Below are positions 27,101 through 37,971 of a DNA stretch of 64,000 nt, piece after piece (position 1 is the stretch's first letter; each line of letters opens with the position of its first letter). Position numbers and translations under genes: made by a program. The stretch comes from Novosphingobium kaempferiae. Lineage in GTDB: Bacteria > Pseudomonadota > Alphaproteobacteria > Sphingomonadales > Sphingomonadaceae. The notes below the pieces were generated by a model. The model was not told the DNA's origin. It ran no database searches and saw nothing but the letters and a program-made list of their open reading frames with translations. Where the stretch lies: contig NZ_CP089301.1 of assembly GCF_021227995.1 (NCBI RefSeq), forward strand, positions 1 through 64,000. The letters are read 5' to 3'.

Positions 27101-28282
27101 TTACTCCACGTTCTCGATGATGAGGGCGATACCCTGCCCGCCGCCGATGCACATGGTGACGAGGCCGTACCTGCCGCCGATGCGCTTCAGTTCATACATG
27201 CACTTGATGGTGAGCATCGTTCCCGTCGCGCCGACGGGATGACCGATCGACACGCCCGAACCGTTGGGATTCACCTTCTCGGGGTCGAAGCCGAGCACCT
27301 TGGCAACGGCAGCGGCCTGCGCGGCGAACGCCTCGTTGCTCTCGATCACGTCCATCTGGTCGAGCGAGAGCCCTGCGCGCTGGAGGGCGATGGGGACAGC
27401 CTTGATCGGGCCCTCGCCCATGTATTCCGGCTCCACGCCTGCGTGACCCCACGCGACGATGCGAGCGAACGGCTTGAGGCCGCGCTTCTCGACTTCCGAT
27501 CCGGTCGCCAGCACCACGGCGGCGGCGCCGTCGTTGATGCCGCTGGCGTTGCCGGCCGTGACGGTGCCGTCCTTCTTGAAGGCGGTGCGCATCGCGCCGA
27601 GCACTTCGAGGGTGGTGTCGCCCTTCACATGCTCATCCGTGTCGAACACGGTGACGCCCTTGCGAGTCTTCACCTCGACCGGAAGAATCTGCTCCTTGAA
27701 GCGCCCCTCGGCGATGGCCTTCGCGGCGCGCTGGTGGCTGGTGACGGCGAGCGCGTCCATGTCGTCACGGCTGACGCAGTGGCGCTCCGCCACGTTCTCC
27801 GCCGTGATGCCCATGTGGTAGCCGCCGATGGCGTCCGACAGGCCGAGCGTCAGCGCGTCTTCCTGCGTGTTGGCGCCCATCTTCCTGCCCCAGCGCACAC
27901 CGTGGTCATGGTAGGGCACGTTGGACATGACTTCGGCGCCGCCCGCGAGCGTCACCGAGGCCTCGCCCAGCTTCATCATCTGCGCGGCAGACACGATCGC
28001 CTGTACGCCCGAGCCGCACAGGCGGTTCAACGTCAGTGCCGGAGTTGCGAGCGGAATGCCGGCATTGATGCCGATCACGCGGGCCAGCATCTGGTCTCGC
28101 GCGCTCGTCGGCATGACCTGCCCGATGACGACATGGCCGACCGCTTCGGCCTCGATCCCCGCGCGCTTCAGCGCCTCGGTGGCGACGAGGCCGCCGAGAT
28201 CCGAGGGCATGAACGACTTGAGCGAACCGCCGAAGTCGCCGACTGCCGTGCGCACGCCGCTGACGATGTAGACTTCTTCCAT
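27101..28282 (-). CDS. Acetyl-CoA acetyltransferase / beta-ketothiolase
   Basis: Condenses or cleaves 3-ketoacyl-CoA. A 393-residue thiolase with catalytic Cys89 (LNRLCGSG), the His in GHPVGATG and the C-terminal Cys in MCIGGGQG. The length and signatures fit the biosynthetic (type II) group that includes PhaA and BktB. In this context it may supply propionyl-CoA by thiolysis of beta-ketovaleryl-CoA, or work in polyhydroxyalkanoate or ketogenic amino-acid metabolism; sequence alone does not decide. It lies between pccB and mce on the same strand. Confidence 0.93.
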   Translation of the reverse strand: MEEVYIVSGVRTAVGDFGGSLKSFMPSDLGGLVATEALKRAGIEAEAVGHVVIGQVMPTSARDQMLARVIGINAGIPLATPALTLNRLCGSGVQAIVSAAQMMKLGEASVTLAGGAEVMSNVPYHDHGVRWGRKMGANTQEDALTLGLSDAIGGYHMGITAENVAERHCVSRDDMDALAVTSHQRAAKAIAEGRFKEQILPVEVKTRKGVTVFDTDEHVKGDTTLEVLGAMRTAFKKDGTVTAGNASGINDGAAAVVLATGSEVEKRGLKPFARIVAWGHAGVEPEYMGEGPIKAVPIALQRAGLSLDQMDVIESNEAFAAQAAAVAKVLGFDPEKVNPNGSGVSIGHPVGATGTMLTIKCMYELKRIGGRYGLVTMCIGGGQGIALIIENVE

Positions 28283-28371
28283 GACCTGACTTCCAATCCC
28301 TTGTTATCGACCGGACGCCCTATTCGGCCTCCGGTCGCCGTCACGGTACTCTCAAAAAGGCCACTCCCGTC

Positions 28372-29898
<1,527 letters not shown>

Positions 29899-30056
29899 CC
29901 GGATTCCCTTGCCTCGGCGCATACAGCGTCAATTGCTGCATCCGCGTAAGACGGGGAAAGCCGTCAGGTCAACTGTTTTTAATCGCGCGGTTAAGACATA
30001 TCGCAGGTGTGCCTGCGATCTATCCGTCAGGCGATATGGAGAGGGTAATCCAAACC

Positions 30057-30179
30057 CCGTCATCCCGGCGCATGCCGGGACCGTGGGCAAGTCTTGAGGT
30101 GATACCCTTCGAGCGGGCGCCTCGATGTGAGGTCGCATCTAAAGACTGCCCACGGTCCCGGCATGCGCCGGGATGACGG
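30057..30179. repeat. Full REP element, family 2, between pccB and gor
   Basis: Two arms of about 38 bp (30057-30095 and 30142-30179) are inverted copies that differ by one inserted base; each arm also contains its own hairpin cccggcgcatgccggg. It forms the longest inverted repeat in the window. It ends a few bases before the gor stop codon. Confidence 0.9.
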
Positions 30180-30187
30180 CTATTGCA

Positions 30188-31534
30188 TCACTTCAGCAGT
30201 ACCAGTTCTTCCGACATCGTCGGGTGGATCGCTACGGTCGCGTCGAAGTCCGCCTTGGTCAGCCCGGCCTTCACCGCCACGGCGGCGACCTGCATGATCT
30301 CCGGCGCGTCCGGGCCGATCATGTGGATGCCCAGGATCTTGCCGGTCGGCTCGTCGCAGATCATCTTGTAGAGCGAACGCTCGTTGCGATGCGCGACGAC
30401 GTTCTTCATCGGGCGGAAGTCGCTCGTGTAGACCTTCACCGTGCCGTACTGCTGCATCGCCTGTGCTTCGGTCAGACCGACGCCGGCAATCGGCGGATGG
30501 CTGAACACGGCCGAGGGGATGCACGAATAGTCCAGCGTGGTCGGCTTGTTTCCGAACACCGTGTCTGCAAAGGCCTGACCTTCGCGGATGGCAACGGGGG
30601 TGAGCTGCACGCGGTCGGTCACGTCGCCCACGGCGTAGATGCTCGGCACGCTGGTGCGCGAGTTGCCGTCGACCTGGATCGCGCCGCGCTCATTCACGCT
30701 GACGCCGACGTCCTCGAGCCCAAGCCCCTCGACGTTGGGCACGCGGCCGGTGGCGAAGAGGACATAATCGACGTTGAGCGGCTCATGGTTGCTCATGAAC
30801 ACGAGCAGCGATCCGTCTTCCTGCTTCTCGATCTTCTCGAAGTTCGCATTGAAACGGAAATCGATCCCCTTCATCAGCGAAATCTGCAGCAGCCGGTCGC
30901 GCACGCTCTCGTCATAGCCGCGCAGCATCTGGTCCGAGCGGTTCATCAGCGTCACCTTGGCGCCGAACTGGTGGAAGATGCCTGCGAATTCGTTGGCGAT
31001 GTACCCGGCCCCGGCGATAAGGACGCGGCGCGGAATGGCATCGAGATGGAATGCCTCGTTCGAAGTGATCCCGTATTCGTGACCAGGGCAGGTCGGCACA
31101 TGCGGCCGCGCGCCGGTGGCGATCAGAATGTACTTCGCAGTCTTCTTCTCACCGCTGCCCAGCGTGATCTCGTTGGGACCGGTAATCGTCGCCCGCTCAT
31201 GAAAGACCTCGACGTTGTTGTTCTCGAGCGTCTGCTTGTAGAGGCCGTTGAGCCGGTCGACGTCGCCCAGCACGTTGTCCCGCAGCTTCTTCCAGTCGAA
31301 CTTACGCTCACCGACATCCCAGCCGAAGTGCTTGGCGTCCTCCAGATCTTCCGCGAAGTGCGCTCCATATACGAGCATCTTCTTGGGCACGCAGCCCCGG
31401 ATCACGCAGGTGCCGCCGACCCGGTACTCTTCCGCCACCGCGACACGCGCGCCATGCGCGGCAGCGACGCGGCTTGCGCGGACGCCGCCCGAACCGGCAC
31501 CGATGGTGAAGAGATCATAATCGTAGTCGGCCAT
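30188..31534 (-). CDS. gor: Glutathione-disulfide reductase
   Basis: Reduces oxidised glutathione with NADPH and FAD. A 448-residue flavoprotein with the FAD motif GAGSGGVRAS, the redox pair GGTCVIRGC (C43, C48), the NADPH-binding GAGYIANEF, the second FAD segment YAVGDVT and the C-terminal catalytic His-Glu pair HPTMSEE. It should keep the glutathione pool reduced, which the peroxiredoxin at 3 kb may depend on. The start at 31534 has AAGGAG 9 nt upstream. It stands alone. Confidence 0.95.
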   Translation of the reverse strand: MADYDYDLFTIGAGSGGVRASRVAAAHGARVAVAEEYRVGGTCVIRGCVPKKMLVYGAHFAEDLEDAKHFGWDVGERKFDWKKLRDNVLGDVDRLNGLYKQTLENNNVEVFHERATITGPNEITLGSGEKKTAKYILIATGARPHVPTCPGHEYGITSNEAFHLDAIPRRVLIAGAGYIANEFAGIFHQFGAKVTLMNRSDQMLRGYDESVRDRLLQISLMKGIDFRFNANFEKIEKQEDGSLLVFMSNHEPLNVDYVLFATGRVPNVEGLGLEDVGVSVNERGAIQVDGNSRTSVPSIYAVGDVTDRVQLTPVAIREGQAFADTVFGNKPTTLDYSCIPSAVFSHPPIAGVGLTEAQAMQQYGTVKVYTSDFRPMKNVVAHRNERSLYKMICDEPTGKILGIHMIGPDAPEIMQVAAVAVKAGLTKADFDATVAIHPTMSEELVLLK

Positions 31535-31691
31535 TCGCGGATGCTCCTTAGGATTGCCGCGCATATGGGATAGGGCGGCAGCAATTTCCATCCGCCGCCC
31601 AAGACTTTCTTCCTGCCGCAGCGCCGCTCCGACATATTGTCAACTTAATTGGTTGAGTTTATATCGTCCGCATTGCTTTGGGAGATCGCCG

Positions 31692-32339
31692 ATGTCCGAT
31701 CCGAATGATGCGCAGGCACGCAAGCAGGAACCCCTGATCCTTCTGGTCCCCGGCCTCGACGGCAGCGGGCCGCGCCACTGGCAGCGCCGCTGGGCGGAGG
31801 AGATCGAGAACAGCCAGTTGGTCGAACTCGGCACCTGGGACAACCCACACCGCAACACCTGGATCAACCGCCTGAACCTGGCCGTGCATCGCGCCGGACG
31901 CCCGGTGGTGATCGTGGCGCACAGCCTCGGCTGCATCCTGACGGCTTGGTGGTCGAAGTTCGAACAGCCGAGCTGGTCGGCCCCGGTGATCGGCGCCATG
32001 CTGGTCGCCCCGCCCGAGGTCGACTTCTTCCCGAGGGACGAGCGCGTAACCGGCTTCGCGCCGACGCCTGCCGATGCGCTGCCCTTCCCCTCGCTGCTGG
32101 TCGCGAGCCAGAACGATCCATGGATGGGCTTCGAGACATCGAAGAGCCTCGCCCGGCGCTGGGGGAGCACGTTCGTCGATGCGGGGCACGCCGGGCACAT
32201 CAACGCCGACTCCGGCATCGGCAGCTGGGAGGACGGCAAGCGCCTGCTCTCGAAGCTGGTCGAAGGCGGCGTATCGTCGCCGGGATCGGCGCTGCCCGCA
32301 TCCGCCGACTGGGCCGAGGGCCTCGAATTCCGCGCCTGA
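31692..32339 (+). CDS. Small serine hydrolase, RBBP9/YdeN family
   Basis: A 215-residue alpha/beta-hydrolase with PGLDGSGPRHWQ near the start, the nucleophile elbow VAHSLG (Ser78), an Asp in ASQNDPWM and a catalytic His in DAGHAGHINAD, the signature of the RBBP9/YdeN group. Natural substrates are not established for bacteria. GGAG precedes the ATG by 8 nt, and a plausible promoter (TTGTCA at 31637, TTATAT at 31659, spacing 16) lies just upstream. Confidence 0.88.
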   Translation: MSDPNDAQARKQEPLILLVPGLDGSGPRHWQRRWAEEIENSQLVELGTWDNPHRNTWINRLNLAVHRAGRPVVIVAHSLGCILTAWWSKFEQPSWSAPVIGAMLVAPPEVDFFPRDERVTGFAPTPADALPFPSLLVASQNDPWMGFETSKSLARRWGSTFVDAGHAGHINADSGIGSWEDGKRLLSKLVEGGVSSPGSALPASADWAEGLEFRA

Positions 32340-32401
32340 CGGCGCTGAACGCCTCCCCTGCGAACCGGGGCGTCCTCAGGGCGCCCCGGTGAACTATATC
32401 A

Positions 32402-32476
32402 TCATTGCGAGCGTAGCGAAGCAATCCAGCACGGCTTGTGGGCCTCTGGATTGCTTCGCTACGCTCGCAATGACGA
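32402..32476. repeat. REP-like palindrome, family 1, copy C
   Basis: 27-bp arms tcattgcgagcgtagcg.. and their exact complement around an 18-bp centre, between the RBBP9-like gene and pgi, which converge here. Confidence 0.85.
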
Positions 32477-32505
32477 AAAGGCGAGGCACGCAGCCCCGCC
32501 CGAAA

Positions 32506-34026
32506 TCACGCGATCCCCGCCAGCGCCAGCAGCGCCGTCGTCGAGGGGTCGAACTGCGTCCCGCCCGCCTCGATCTGCCTGGCGATCTCCTTGCCCAGCT
32601 CGACGCCGAACTGGTCGAATGGGTTGATGCCCAGCAGCACCGCGTTGGCGAAGGTGCGGTGCTCGTGGAACGCGACCAGCGCGCCGAAGGTGGCGGGAGT
32701 CAGGTCGTCCACCAGGATCGTCGCGGAGGGACGGTCGCCCGGATAGGCGCGCGCCGGATCGTCGCTGTGCTTGCCCGCCATCAGCGCCGCGCCCTGCGCG
32801 AAGCAGTTCGACAGCAGGATGCGGTGATGGTCGAAGGCGAGGTCGTGGCCCGGCGCGATCGAGGCGATGAAGTCCACCGGCACCAGATTGGTACCCTGAT
32901 GGAGCAGCTGGAACACCGCATGCTGAGCATCGGTCCCGACGCCGCCCCAAGTGATCGGCGAGGTCGGCCCTTCGACCGGCTGGCCGTCGAAGGTCACGCG
33001 CTTGCCGTTCGATTCCATCTCCAGCTGCTGGAGATAGTCCGGCAGCAGCGCCATGCGCTCGTCATAGGCGAAGACCGCGCGGGTCTGGCAGCCGCGCAGG
33101 CGGGTGTAGTACTGGTCCGCGAAGGCTGCGCGCAGCGGCAGGTTCGCGAGGCCGTCGGTGTCGCGGAAATGCACGTCCATCGCCGCCGCACCGTCGAGGA
33201 ACTCGGCGAAGTCCGGCCAGCCGAGCGCCATCGCGACGGGGAAACCGATCGAGGACCACAGCGAGTATCGCCCGCCCACGCTCTCGGAGAACGGCAGGAT
33301 GCGCGTCTCGTCGACGCCCCACTCCATCGCCTTGGCAGGCGCTGCGGTCAGCGCGACAACGCGACCGTAGGGATCCTCGACGCCGTTCTCGCGCAGCCAG
33401 ATCAGCACGCTGTCGGCGTTGGTCATCGTCTCGATGGTGGTGAAGGTCTTGGAGGCGATCGCCAGCATCGTGGTGGCGGGGTCGCACTTCGCGAAAGCCT
33501 GCTCCAGAGCAGCGCCGTCGATGTTGGAGACGACGTGTACGTCCACCATCGCGCCCTCACGGGCCAGCGCGTCGATCGCCAGCGCCGGGCCGAGCGCGGA
33601 GCCGCCGATGCCGACGTGGATGAGGTGCTTGACCTCGCCCATGGCGCCGCGGTGGATAGCCTCGACGATGGCGGCCATGCGGTGGTGGTTCTCGGCGGCG
33701 AGATGGACGCTCTCCTCCTTGCCGACGCCGCGCTGGGCGGTGTGCTCGGCGGCGCGGCCTTCGGTCGGGTTGACGATCTCCCCGGCGAACAACGCGGCGC
33801 GGCGGCCCGCGAAGTCCTGCACCTCGGCCAGTTCCTCGAACGCCGCCACATGCGCGGCGTCGAGATGGGTCTTCGACCAGTCGAACAGGATGCCGGTGGA
33901 GCTTTCCTCCTCACCCAGGTCGAAGCGCGTCGCAAACGTATCGAGACGACCGGAGTCGGCATCGAAAAGCTGCTTCAGAGTGGGTTTGTCGAGGCCCTGC
34001 AGCTTGTTCCATACCGCTTCGCTCAT
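32506..34026 (-). CDS. pgi: Glucose-6-phosphate isomerase
   Basis: Interconverts glucose 6-phosphate and fructose 6-phosphate. A 506-residue protein with VGIGGSALGP (phosphate loop), the catalytic Arg/Glu region NIDGA, GRYSLWSSIGFP (signature) and the C-terminal INPFDQFGVELGK. A frame open for 490 codons further upstream does not belong to the gene. I place the start at 34026 because GGAG is 9 nt upstream; an ATG 9 bp earlier abuts the ribosome binding site. Confidence 0.95.
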   Translation of the reverse strand: MSEAVWNKLQGLDKPTLKQLFDADSGRLDTFATRFDLGEEESSTGILFDWSKTHLDAAHVAAFEELAEVQDFAGRRAALFAGEIVNPTEGRAAEHTAQRGVGKEESVHLAAENHHRMAAIVEAIHRGAMGEVKHLIHVGIGGSALGPALAIDALAREGAMVDVHVVSNIDGAALEQAFAKCDPATTMLAIASKTFTTIETMTNADSVLIWLRENGVEDPYGRVVALTAAPAKAMEWGVDETRILPFSESVGGRYSLWSSIGFPVAMALGWPDFAEFLDGAAAMDVHFRDTDGLANLPLRAAFADQYYTRLRGCQTRAVFAYDERMALLPDYLQQLEMESNGKRVTFDGQPVEGPTSPITWGGVGTDAQHAVFQLLHQGTNLVPVDFIASIAPGHDLAFDHHRILLSNCFAQGAALMAGKHSDDPARAYPGDRPSATILVDDLTPATFGALVAFHEHRTFANAVLLGINPFDQFGVELGKEIARQIEAGGTQFDPSTTALLALAGIA

Positions 34027-34176
34027 GCCATGCATCTCCTCTAGGGCATTTCGGAGCGCCTTATGCGTTTTGCAGGTGCGAAATCCAAGCCCGAGTTGTG
34101 CAATTATCGGTCGCCCTTCCACCTTGGTCGGGATCGCACTTGACGCAAGCCCCCGCCCATGAGCAAGGGTTTGGCC

Positions 34177-35034
34177 ATGAGCGATACCCATAGCGCCACC
34201 AAGATCGACGCCGCGGAAAAGCCCGCAGCATCCACGGACAGCCCCAAGGACGGCAGGCCCGTGAAGAAGGACGAGAACTTCTTCTCGTTCCTCTTCTGGC
34301 TGGTGCTGGGCGTGGTCGTGCTGCGCAGCTTCATCATCTCGCCTTTCAACATCCCCAGCGAGTCCATGCTGCCGCGGCTGCTGACCGGCGACTATCTGTT
34401 CGCAACCAAGTGGTCCTACGGCTATTCGAAGTATTCGCTGCCGTTCAGCCTGCCGCTGATCCCGGGCCGCGTACTCGCCAGCCAGCCCGAGCGCGGCGAC
34501 GTCGTCATCTTCAAGGCCCCGCCGGACAACGACGTGGACTACATCAAGCGCGTCATCGGCCTGCCCGGCGACGAAGTGCAGATGAAGGGCGGACAGTTGT
34601 GGATCAACGGCAAGTCGGTGCCCAAGGTGAAGGTCGCGAATTTCATCGTGCCCGTCAGCCCCAACACCGACTGCGGCCCCGGCTTCGAGACGACGGATAA
34701 CGGCAAGGACGTCTGTTCCTATCCGCAGTTCCGCGAGACGCTGCCCAACGGCAAGAGCTACACCGTGCTCGACATGGGCCCCACCCCGCAGGACGATACC
34801 GGCGTCTTCGTGGTGCCCGAAGGCCACCTGTTCCTGATGGGCGACAACCGCGACAACTCGATGGACAGCCGCTTCCCGGCGGTCGAGGGCGGCGGCGTCG
34901 GCATGGTCCCGCAGGAAAACCTCGTCGGCAAGGCATCGATCATGATGTTCTCCACCGACGGCTCGGCCGAATGGATCAAGCCCTGGACCTGGTTCACCGC
35001 CGCGCGCTGGAGCCGCATCGGGAGCGTCATCTGA
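34177..35034 (+). CDS. lepB: Signal peptidase I
   Basis: Cuts signal peptides from exported proteins at the outer face of the inner membrane. The 285-residue protein has an N-terminal basic, Asp/Lys-rich cytoplasmic tail, one membrane segment (FFSFLFWLVLGVVVLRSF), the catalytic Ser in PSESMLP, the catalytic Lys in YIKRVIGLPGD and box E GDNRDNSMDSR. The second in-frame ATG is preferred because AAGGG precedes it. The first gene of lepB-rnc-era: the rnc start codon follows the lepB stop with no gap. Confidence 0.95.
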   Translation: MSDTHSATKIDAAEKPAASTDSPKDGRPVKKDENFFSFLFWLVLGVVVLRSFIISPFNIPSESMLPRLLTGDYLFATKWSYGYSKYSLPFSLPLIPGRVLASQPERGDVVIFKAPPDNDVDYIKRVIGLPGDEVQMKGGQLWINGKSVPKVKVANFIVPVSPNTDCGPGFETTDNGKDVCSYPQFRETLPNGKSYTVLDMGPTPQDDTGVFVVPEGHLFLMGDNRDNSMDSRFPAVEGGGVGMVPQENLVGKASIMMFSTDGSAEWIKPWTWFTAARWSRIGSVI

Positions 35035-35703
35035 GTGCTTGACGCCAAGACCCGCGACTTTCTTACCAAGCATGCCGGTGTGGAGCCGCTCGACGAAGCG
35101 CTCTGGCTCTCGGCCCTGACGCACGGTTCCACCGGCGAGAAGCGCAATTACGAAAGACTGGAGTTCCTGGGCGACCGGGTGCTCGGCCTGTCCGTGGCCG
35201 AATGGCTGTTCCGCGGCAGCGACGAGGCGGAAGGCCGCCTGTCGCAGCGCCTCAACGCGCTGGTCAGCCGGGCCACCTGCGCCACCATCGCACGCGAGAT
35301 CGGCCTCGGCCCGCACATGCGCCTCGGCAAGCAGGCGCGCGATGACGGCGGTCAGGATTCGGAGAACATCCTGGGCGACGTGATGGAAGCGCTGATCGGC
35401 GCCTGCTTCACCGAGCGCGGGTTCGAAGCCGCGCGCGACATGGTGCTGGGCCTGTGGGCCGATACGCTTCAGGGCAAGACCGGCAAGCGCAAGCACCCCA
35501 AGTCGGCGTTGCAGGAATGGGCCGCGGGCAACCGCCGCCGCATGCCCGAGTACAAGCTGATCGAGCGTTCAGGCCCCGATCACGCGGCGCGCTTCACGGT
35601 CGAGGTGTCGATCCACAATGTCGGATCTGCTCAGGCCACCGCGAATTCCAGGCAAGGCGCCGAAACCGGCGCAGCCGAAGAGTTCATGAGGAAATTCGGG
35701 TAA
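35035..35703 (+). CDS. rnc: Ribonuclease III
   Basis: Cleaves double-stranded RNA in rRNA processing and mRNA turnover. A 222-residue protein with the catalytic motif ERLEFLGDRVLGL near residue 40, the second acidic site LGDVMEALIGA, and a C-terminal double-stranded RNA-binding domain ending in an Ala-rich helix. The start is GTG and directly follows the lepB TGA, so translation is probably coupled. Confidence 0.95.
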   Translation: MLDAKTRDFLTKHAGVEPLDEALWLSALTHGSTGEKRNYERLEFLGDRVLGLSVAEWLFRGSDEAEGRLSQRLNALVSRATCATIAREIGLGPHMRLGKQARDDGGQDSENILGDVMEALIGACFTERGFEAARDMVLGLWADTLQGKTGKRKHPKSALQEWAAGNRRRMPEYKLIERSGPDHAARFTVEVSIHNVGSAQATANSRQGAETGAAEEFMRKFG

Positions 35704-35742
35704 GAGGTATCGGCCCGGTGTCCGACGACGTCCGGGATGCCC

Positions 35743-35830
35743 CTTCGACAAGCTCAGGATGAGCGGGAATTGTTTTTGTCCTATTGTATGTTTGAATGGC
35801 CGCTCATGCCGAGTTCTGAGCGTGTCGAAG
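35743..35830. repeat. Inverted repeat element, family 4
   Basis: Imperfect inverted arms, cttcgacaagctcaggatga on the left and the gagttctgagcgtgtcgaag side on the right, enclose a short AT-rich stretch. It lies in the 170-bp gap between rnc and era inside the operon. Similar cttcgacaagctcagg elements are common in sphingomonad genomes. Confidence 0.65.
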
Positions 35831-35873
35831 AATCGAAGCACGCGCCGCAGGGCGCAACCGGAGCCGCATACCA

Positions 35874-36767
35874 ATGACCCAGCACTGTGGTCTCGTTGCC
35901 GTCATCGGCGCTCCCAACGCGGGCAAGTCCACGCTCGTCAACGCCCTCGTCGGGCAGAAAGTGGCGATCACCTCCGCCAAGGCGCAGACCACCCGCGCGC
36001 GCCTGCTCGGCATCGCGCTGGAGGGTCACGCGCAGATCATCCTCGCCGACACGCCCGGCATCTTCGCCCCCCGCCGCCGCCTCGACCGCGCGATGGTCGC
36101 CGCCGCCTGGGAAGGCGCGCAGGAAGCCGACGCGATCCTGCTGATCGTCGACACGGTCAAGCTGCGCCGCCACGAACTGATGCCGCTGCTGGAGACGCTG
36201 AAGGACCGGCCCGAGCGCAAGGTGCTGGTGCTCAACAAGGTCGATGCCGGGGCCAAGGAAAAGCTGCTGGTGCTCGCGCAGGAATTCACCGCCGAAGTCC
36301 AGTTCGACGAGGTATTCTTCGTTTCCGCCCTCAGCGGCGACGGCGTACCGGAACTCAAGACCTGGCTGGCGAAGCTGATGCCCGAAGGTCCGTGGCACTA
36401 TCCCGAGGATCAGGTTTCCGACGCCAGCGAGCGCCTGCTGGCGTGCGAGATCACGCGCGAGCAGCTCTATCGCCAGCTTCACGAGGAATTGCCATACGAC
36501 GCCGCCGTGCGTCCGGAGGCCTACACCCCGCGCAAGGACGGCTCGGTGGAGATCCGCCAGCAGATCGTCGTCACCCGCGACAACCAGCGCGCCATCGTGC
36601 TCGGCAAGGGTGGATCGAAGATCAAGGCGATCGGCGAGGCCGCGCGCAAGGAACTGACCGAAGTGCTCGGCCAGAAGGTCCACCTCTTCCTCCATGTGAA
36701 GGTCGAGGAGAACTGGGCCGAGGCCAAGGACATCTACGAGGAAATCGGACTGGACTGGGTGAAGTGA
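35874..36767 (+). CDS. era: GTPase Era
   Basis: Essential GTPase that binds 16S rRNA and assists 30S assembly. A 297-residue protein with G1 GAPNAGKST, G2/switch region AQTTRARLLG, G3 DTPGIF, G4 NKVD and a C-terminal KH domain containing VLGKGGSKIKAIGEAARKE. Downstream of rnc, the classical neighbour. The last base of its stop codon is the first of the next gene's ATG. Confidence 0.96.
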   Translation: MTQHCGLVAVIGAPNAGKSTLVNALVGQKVAITSAKAQTTRARLLGIALEGHAQIILADTPGIFAPRRRLDRAMVAAAWEGAQEADAILLIVDTVKLRRHELMPLLETLKDRPERKVLVLNKVDAGAKEKLLVLAQEFTAEVQFDEVFFVSALSGDGVPELKTWLAKLMPEGPWHYPEDQVSDASERLLACEITREQLYRQLHEELPYDAAVRPEAYTPRKDGSVEIRQQIVVTRDNQRAIVLGKGGSKIKAIGEAARKELTEVLGQKVHLFLHVKVEENWAEAKDIYEEIGLDWVK

Positions 36768-37855
36768 TGAAGGTCGGATTTTCGACCCTCGGCGCTGCGG
36801 CGCTGCTGCTCTGCGGCTGCGCCACGCCCTACATGAAGGCCGTGGCGGCCGAGAAGGCGCAGATCACGCAGCTGGAGGAAAGCCTCGCCGGGCAGCGCTA
36901 CGTCGCCATCGGCTCGTCGTTCGCGGCCGGGCCTCAGCTGCCTCCGGTGAAGCCCAGCTGGCCCGCGCGCTGCGGCCAGAGCTTCAACAATTACCCCACG
37001 CTCCTTGCCGAACGCTTCGGCATGGTGCTGATCGACCGCACATGCTCCGGCGCGACGACCGACAACGTGCTCGGCCCCTGGGGCGAAGTGCCGCCGCAGA
37101 TCAACAGCGTCACGCCCGAAACGAAGCTGGTCACGATCACCATCGGTGGCAACGACCTCTCGTACATCGGCAACCTGTTCTCCGCGACCTGCGCGTTCAA
37201 CGCGAAGATCATCGCCGCGTCGGGCGCGAAGACCCGCGCCTGCGGGCCGGTCCGCATCCCGACCGAAGCGGACTACGTGCGTGACGAAGCCCAGTTGAAC
37301 GAGATCGCGCGCCGCGTGAAGACGACCGCCCCGCAGGCGCGCATCGTCTTCGTCCAGTACCTGACGCCGGTGCCGCCGCCGGGCAAGCTTTGCGCCGACA
37401 CTCCGGTGAGCGAGACCGATGCCGCCATCGTGCGCGAGATCGGCCGTCGCCTCGCCGAGATCACCGGCCGCGTGGCGCAAGCGCACGGCACCATCGTCGT
37501 CGAGATGAACCAGTCCTCCGCCACGCATACGCCGTGCGACAAGGAGCCTTGGATGATCGGCTCCCCGCAGGGTTATGACGGTCGGCAGGGCCTGCAGTGG
37601 CATCTCAACAAGGCGGGCATGCAGGCGACAGCCGAGGGTATCTCGACGTGGCTCATCAAGGGCGGCGTCAAGCCGGTCAAGCCCACCGTCACCGTCGAGC
37701 CGGCCCTTAACCCGCCCGTTCAGGCGCCGACCAAGCCCGCGCCGGGCCAGCCTATTCCGGCAGTGCCGGTCCCCGCGCCGACGGCGAAGCCCAGCCCCGC
37801 CCCCAGCGCGACACCGACAGCGAAGCCGACCGGCAGCACCAAGAAGCGTTCGTGA
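36767..37855 (+). CDS. SGNH-hydrolase lipoprotein with a Pro-rich tail
   Basis: A 362-residue protein with a lipoprotein signal peptide (LLLCGC, lipid on the second Cys). The enzyme domain has a modified first block GSSFAAGP, where the family usually shows GDS, the GGND block in TIGGNDLS and a late catalytic region containing WMIG and DGRQGLQWHLN, so the SGNH/GDSL-type fold seems intact. Six further Cys suggest disulfides in the periplasm. The last 80 residues are rich in Pro, Ala and Lys with repeated KP-type units. Its ATG overlaps the era stop (TGATG), so it is co-translated with a ribosome-assembly factor for no obvious reason. Substrate unknown; perhaps a lipase or peptidoglycan O-acetyl esterase. 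Confidence 0.85.
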   Translation: MKVGFSTLGAAALLLCGCATPYMKAVAAEKAQITQLEESLAGQRYVAIGSSFAAGPQLPPVKPSWPARCGQSFNNYPTLLAERFGMVLIDRTCSGATTDNVLGPWGEVPPQINSVTPETKLVTITIGGNDLSYIGNLFSATCAFNAKIIAASGAKTRACGPVRIPTEADYVRDEAQLNEIARRVKTTAPQARIVFVQYLTPVPPPGKLCADTPVSETDAAIVREIGRRLAEITGRVAQAHGTIVVEMNQSSATHTPCDKEPWMIGSPQGYDGRQGLQWHLNKAGMQATAEGISTWLIKGGVKPVKPTVTVEPALNPPVQAPTKPAPGQPIPAVPVPAPTAKPSPAPSATPTAKPTGSTKKRS

Positions 37856-37971
37856 CGCGAAGCTGACCGGTCTCGCGCGCGACCGTCGTATTCCTGCAAC
37901 CGAAGTGCATTAAGCGCCCGTCCCCAACAACCGCCGTTCCCCCCGCGGCCGGAACGAGGAAAGGGTCGCTC

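Noticed and set aside
24324..27242. 972-codon open frame on the plus strand, opposite scpA and mce
   Set aside because: Same antisense artefact; both genes beneath it are clearly identified and the translation shows no family features.
32506..35496. 996-codon frame that extends pgi far upstream
   Set aside because: The upstream half runs antisense through lepB and rnc. The gene starts at 34026 by ribosome binding site and family length.
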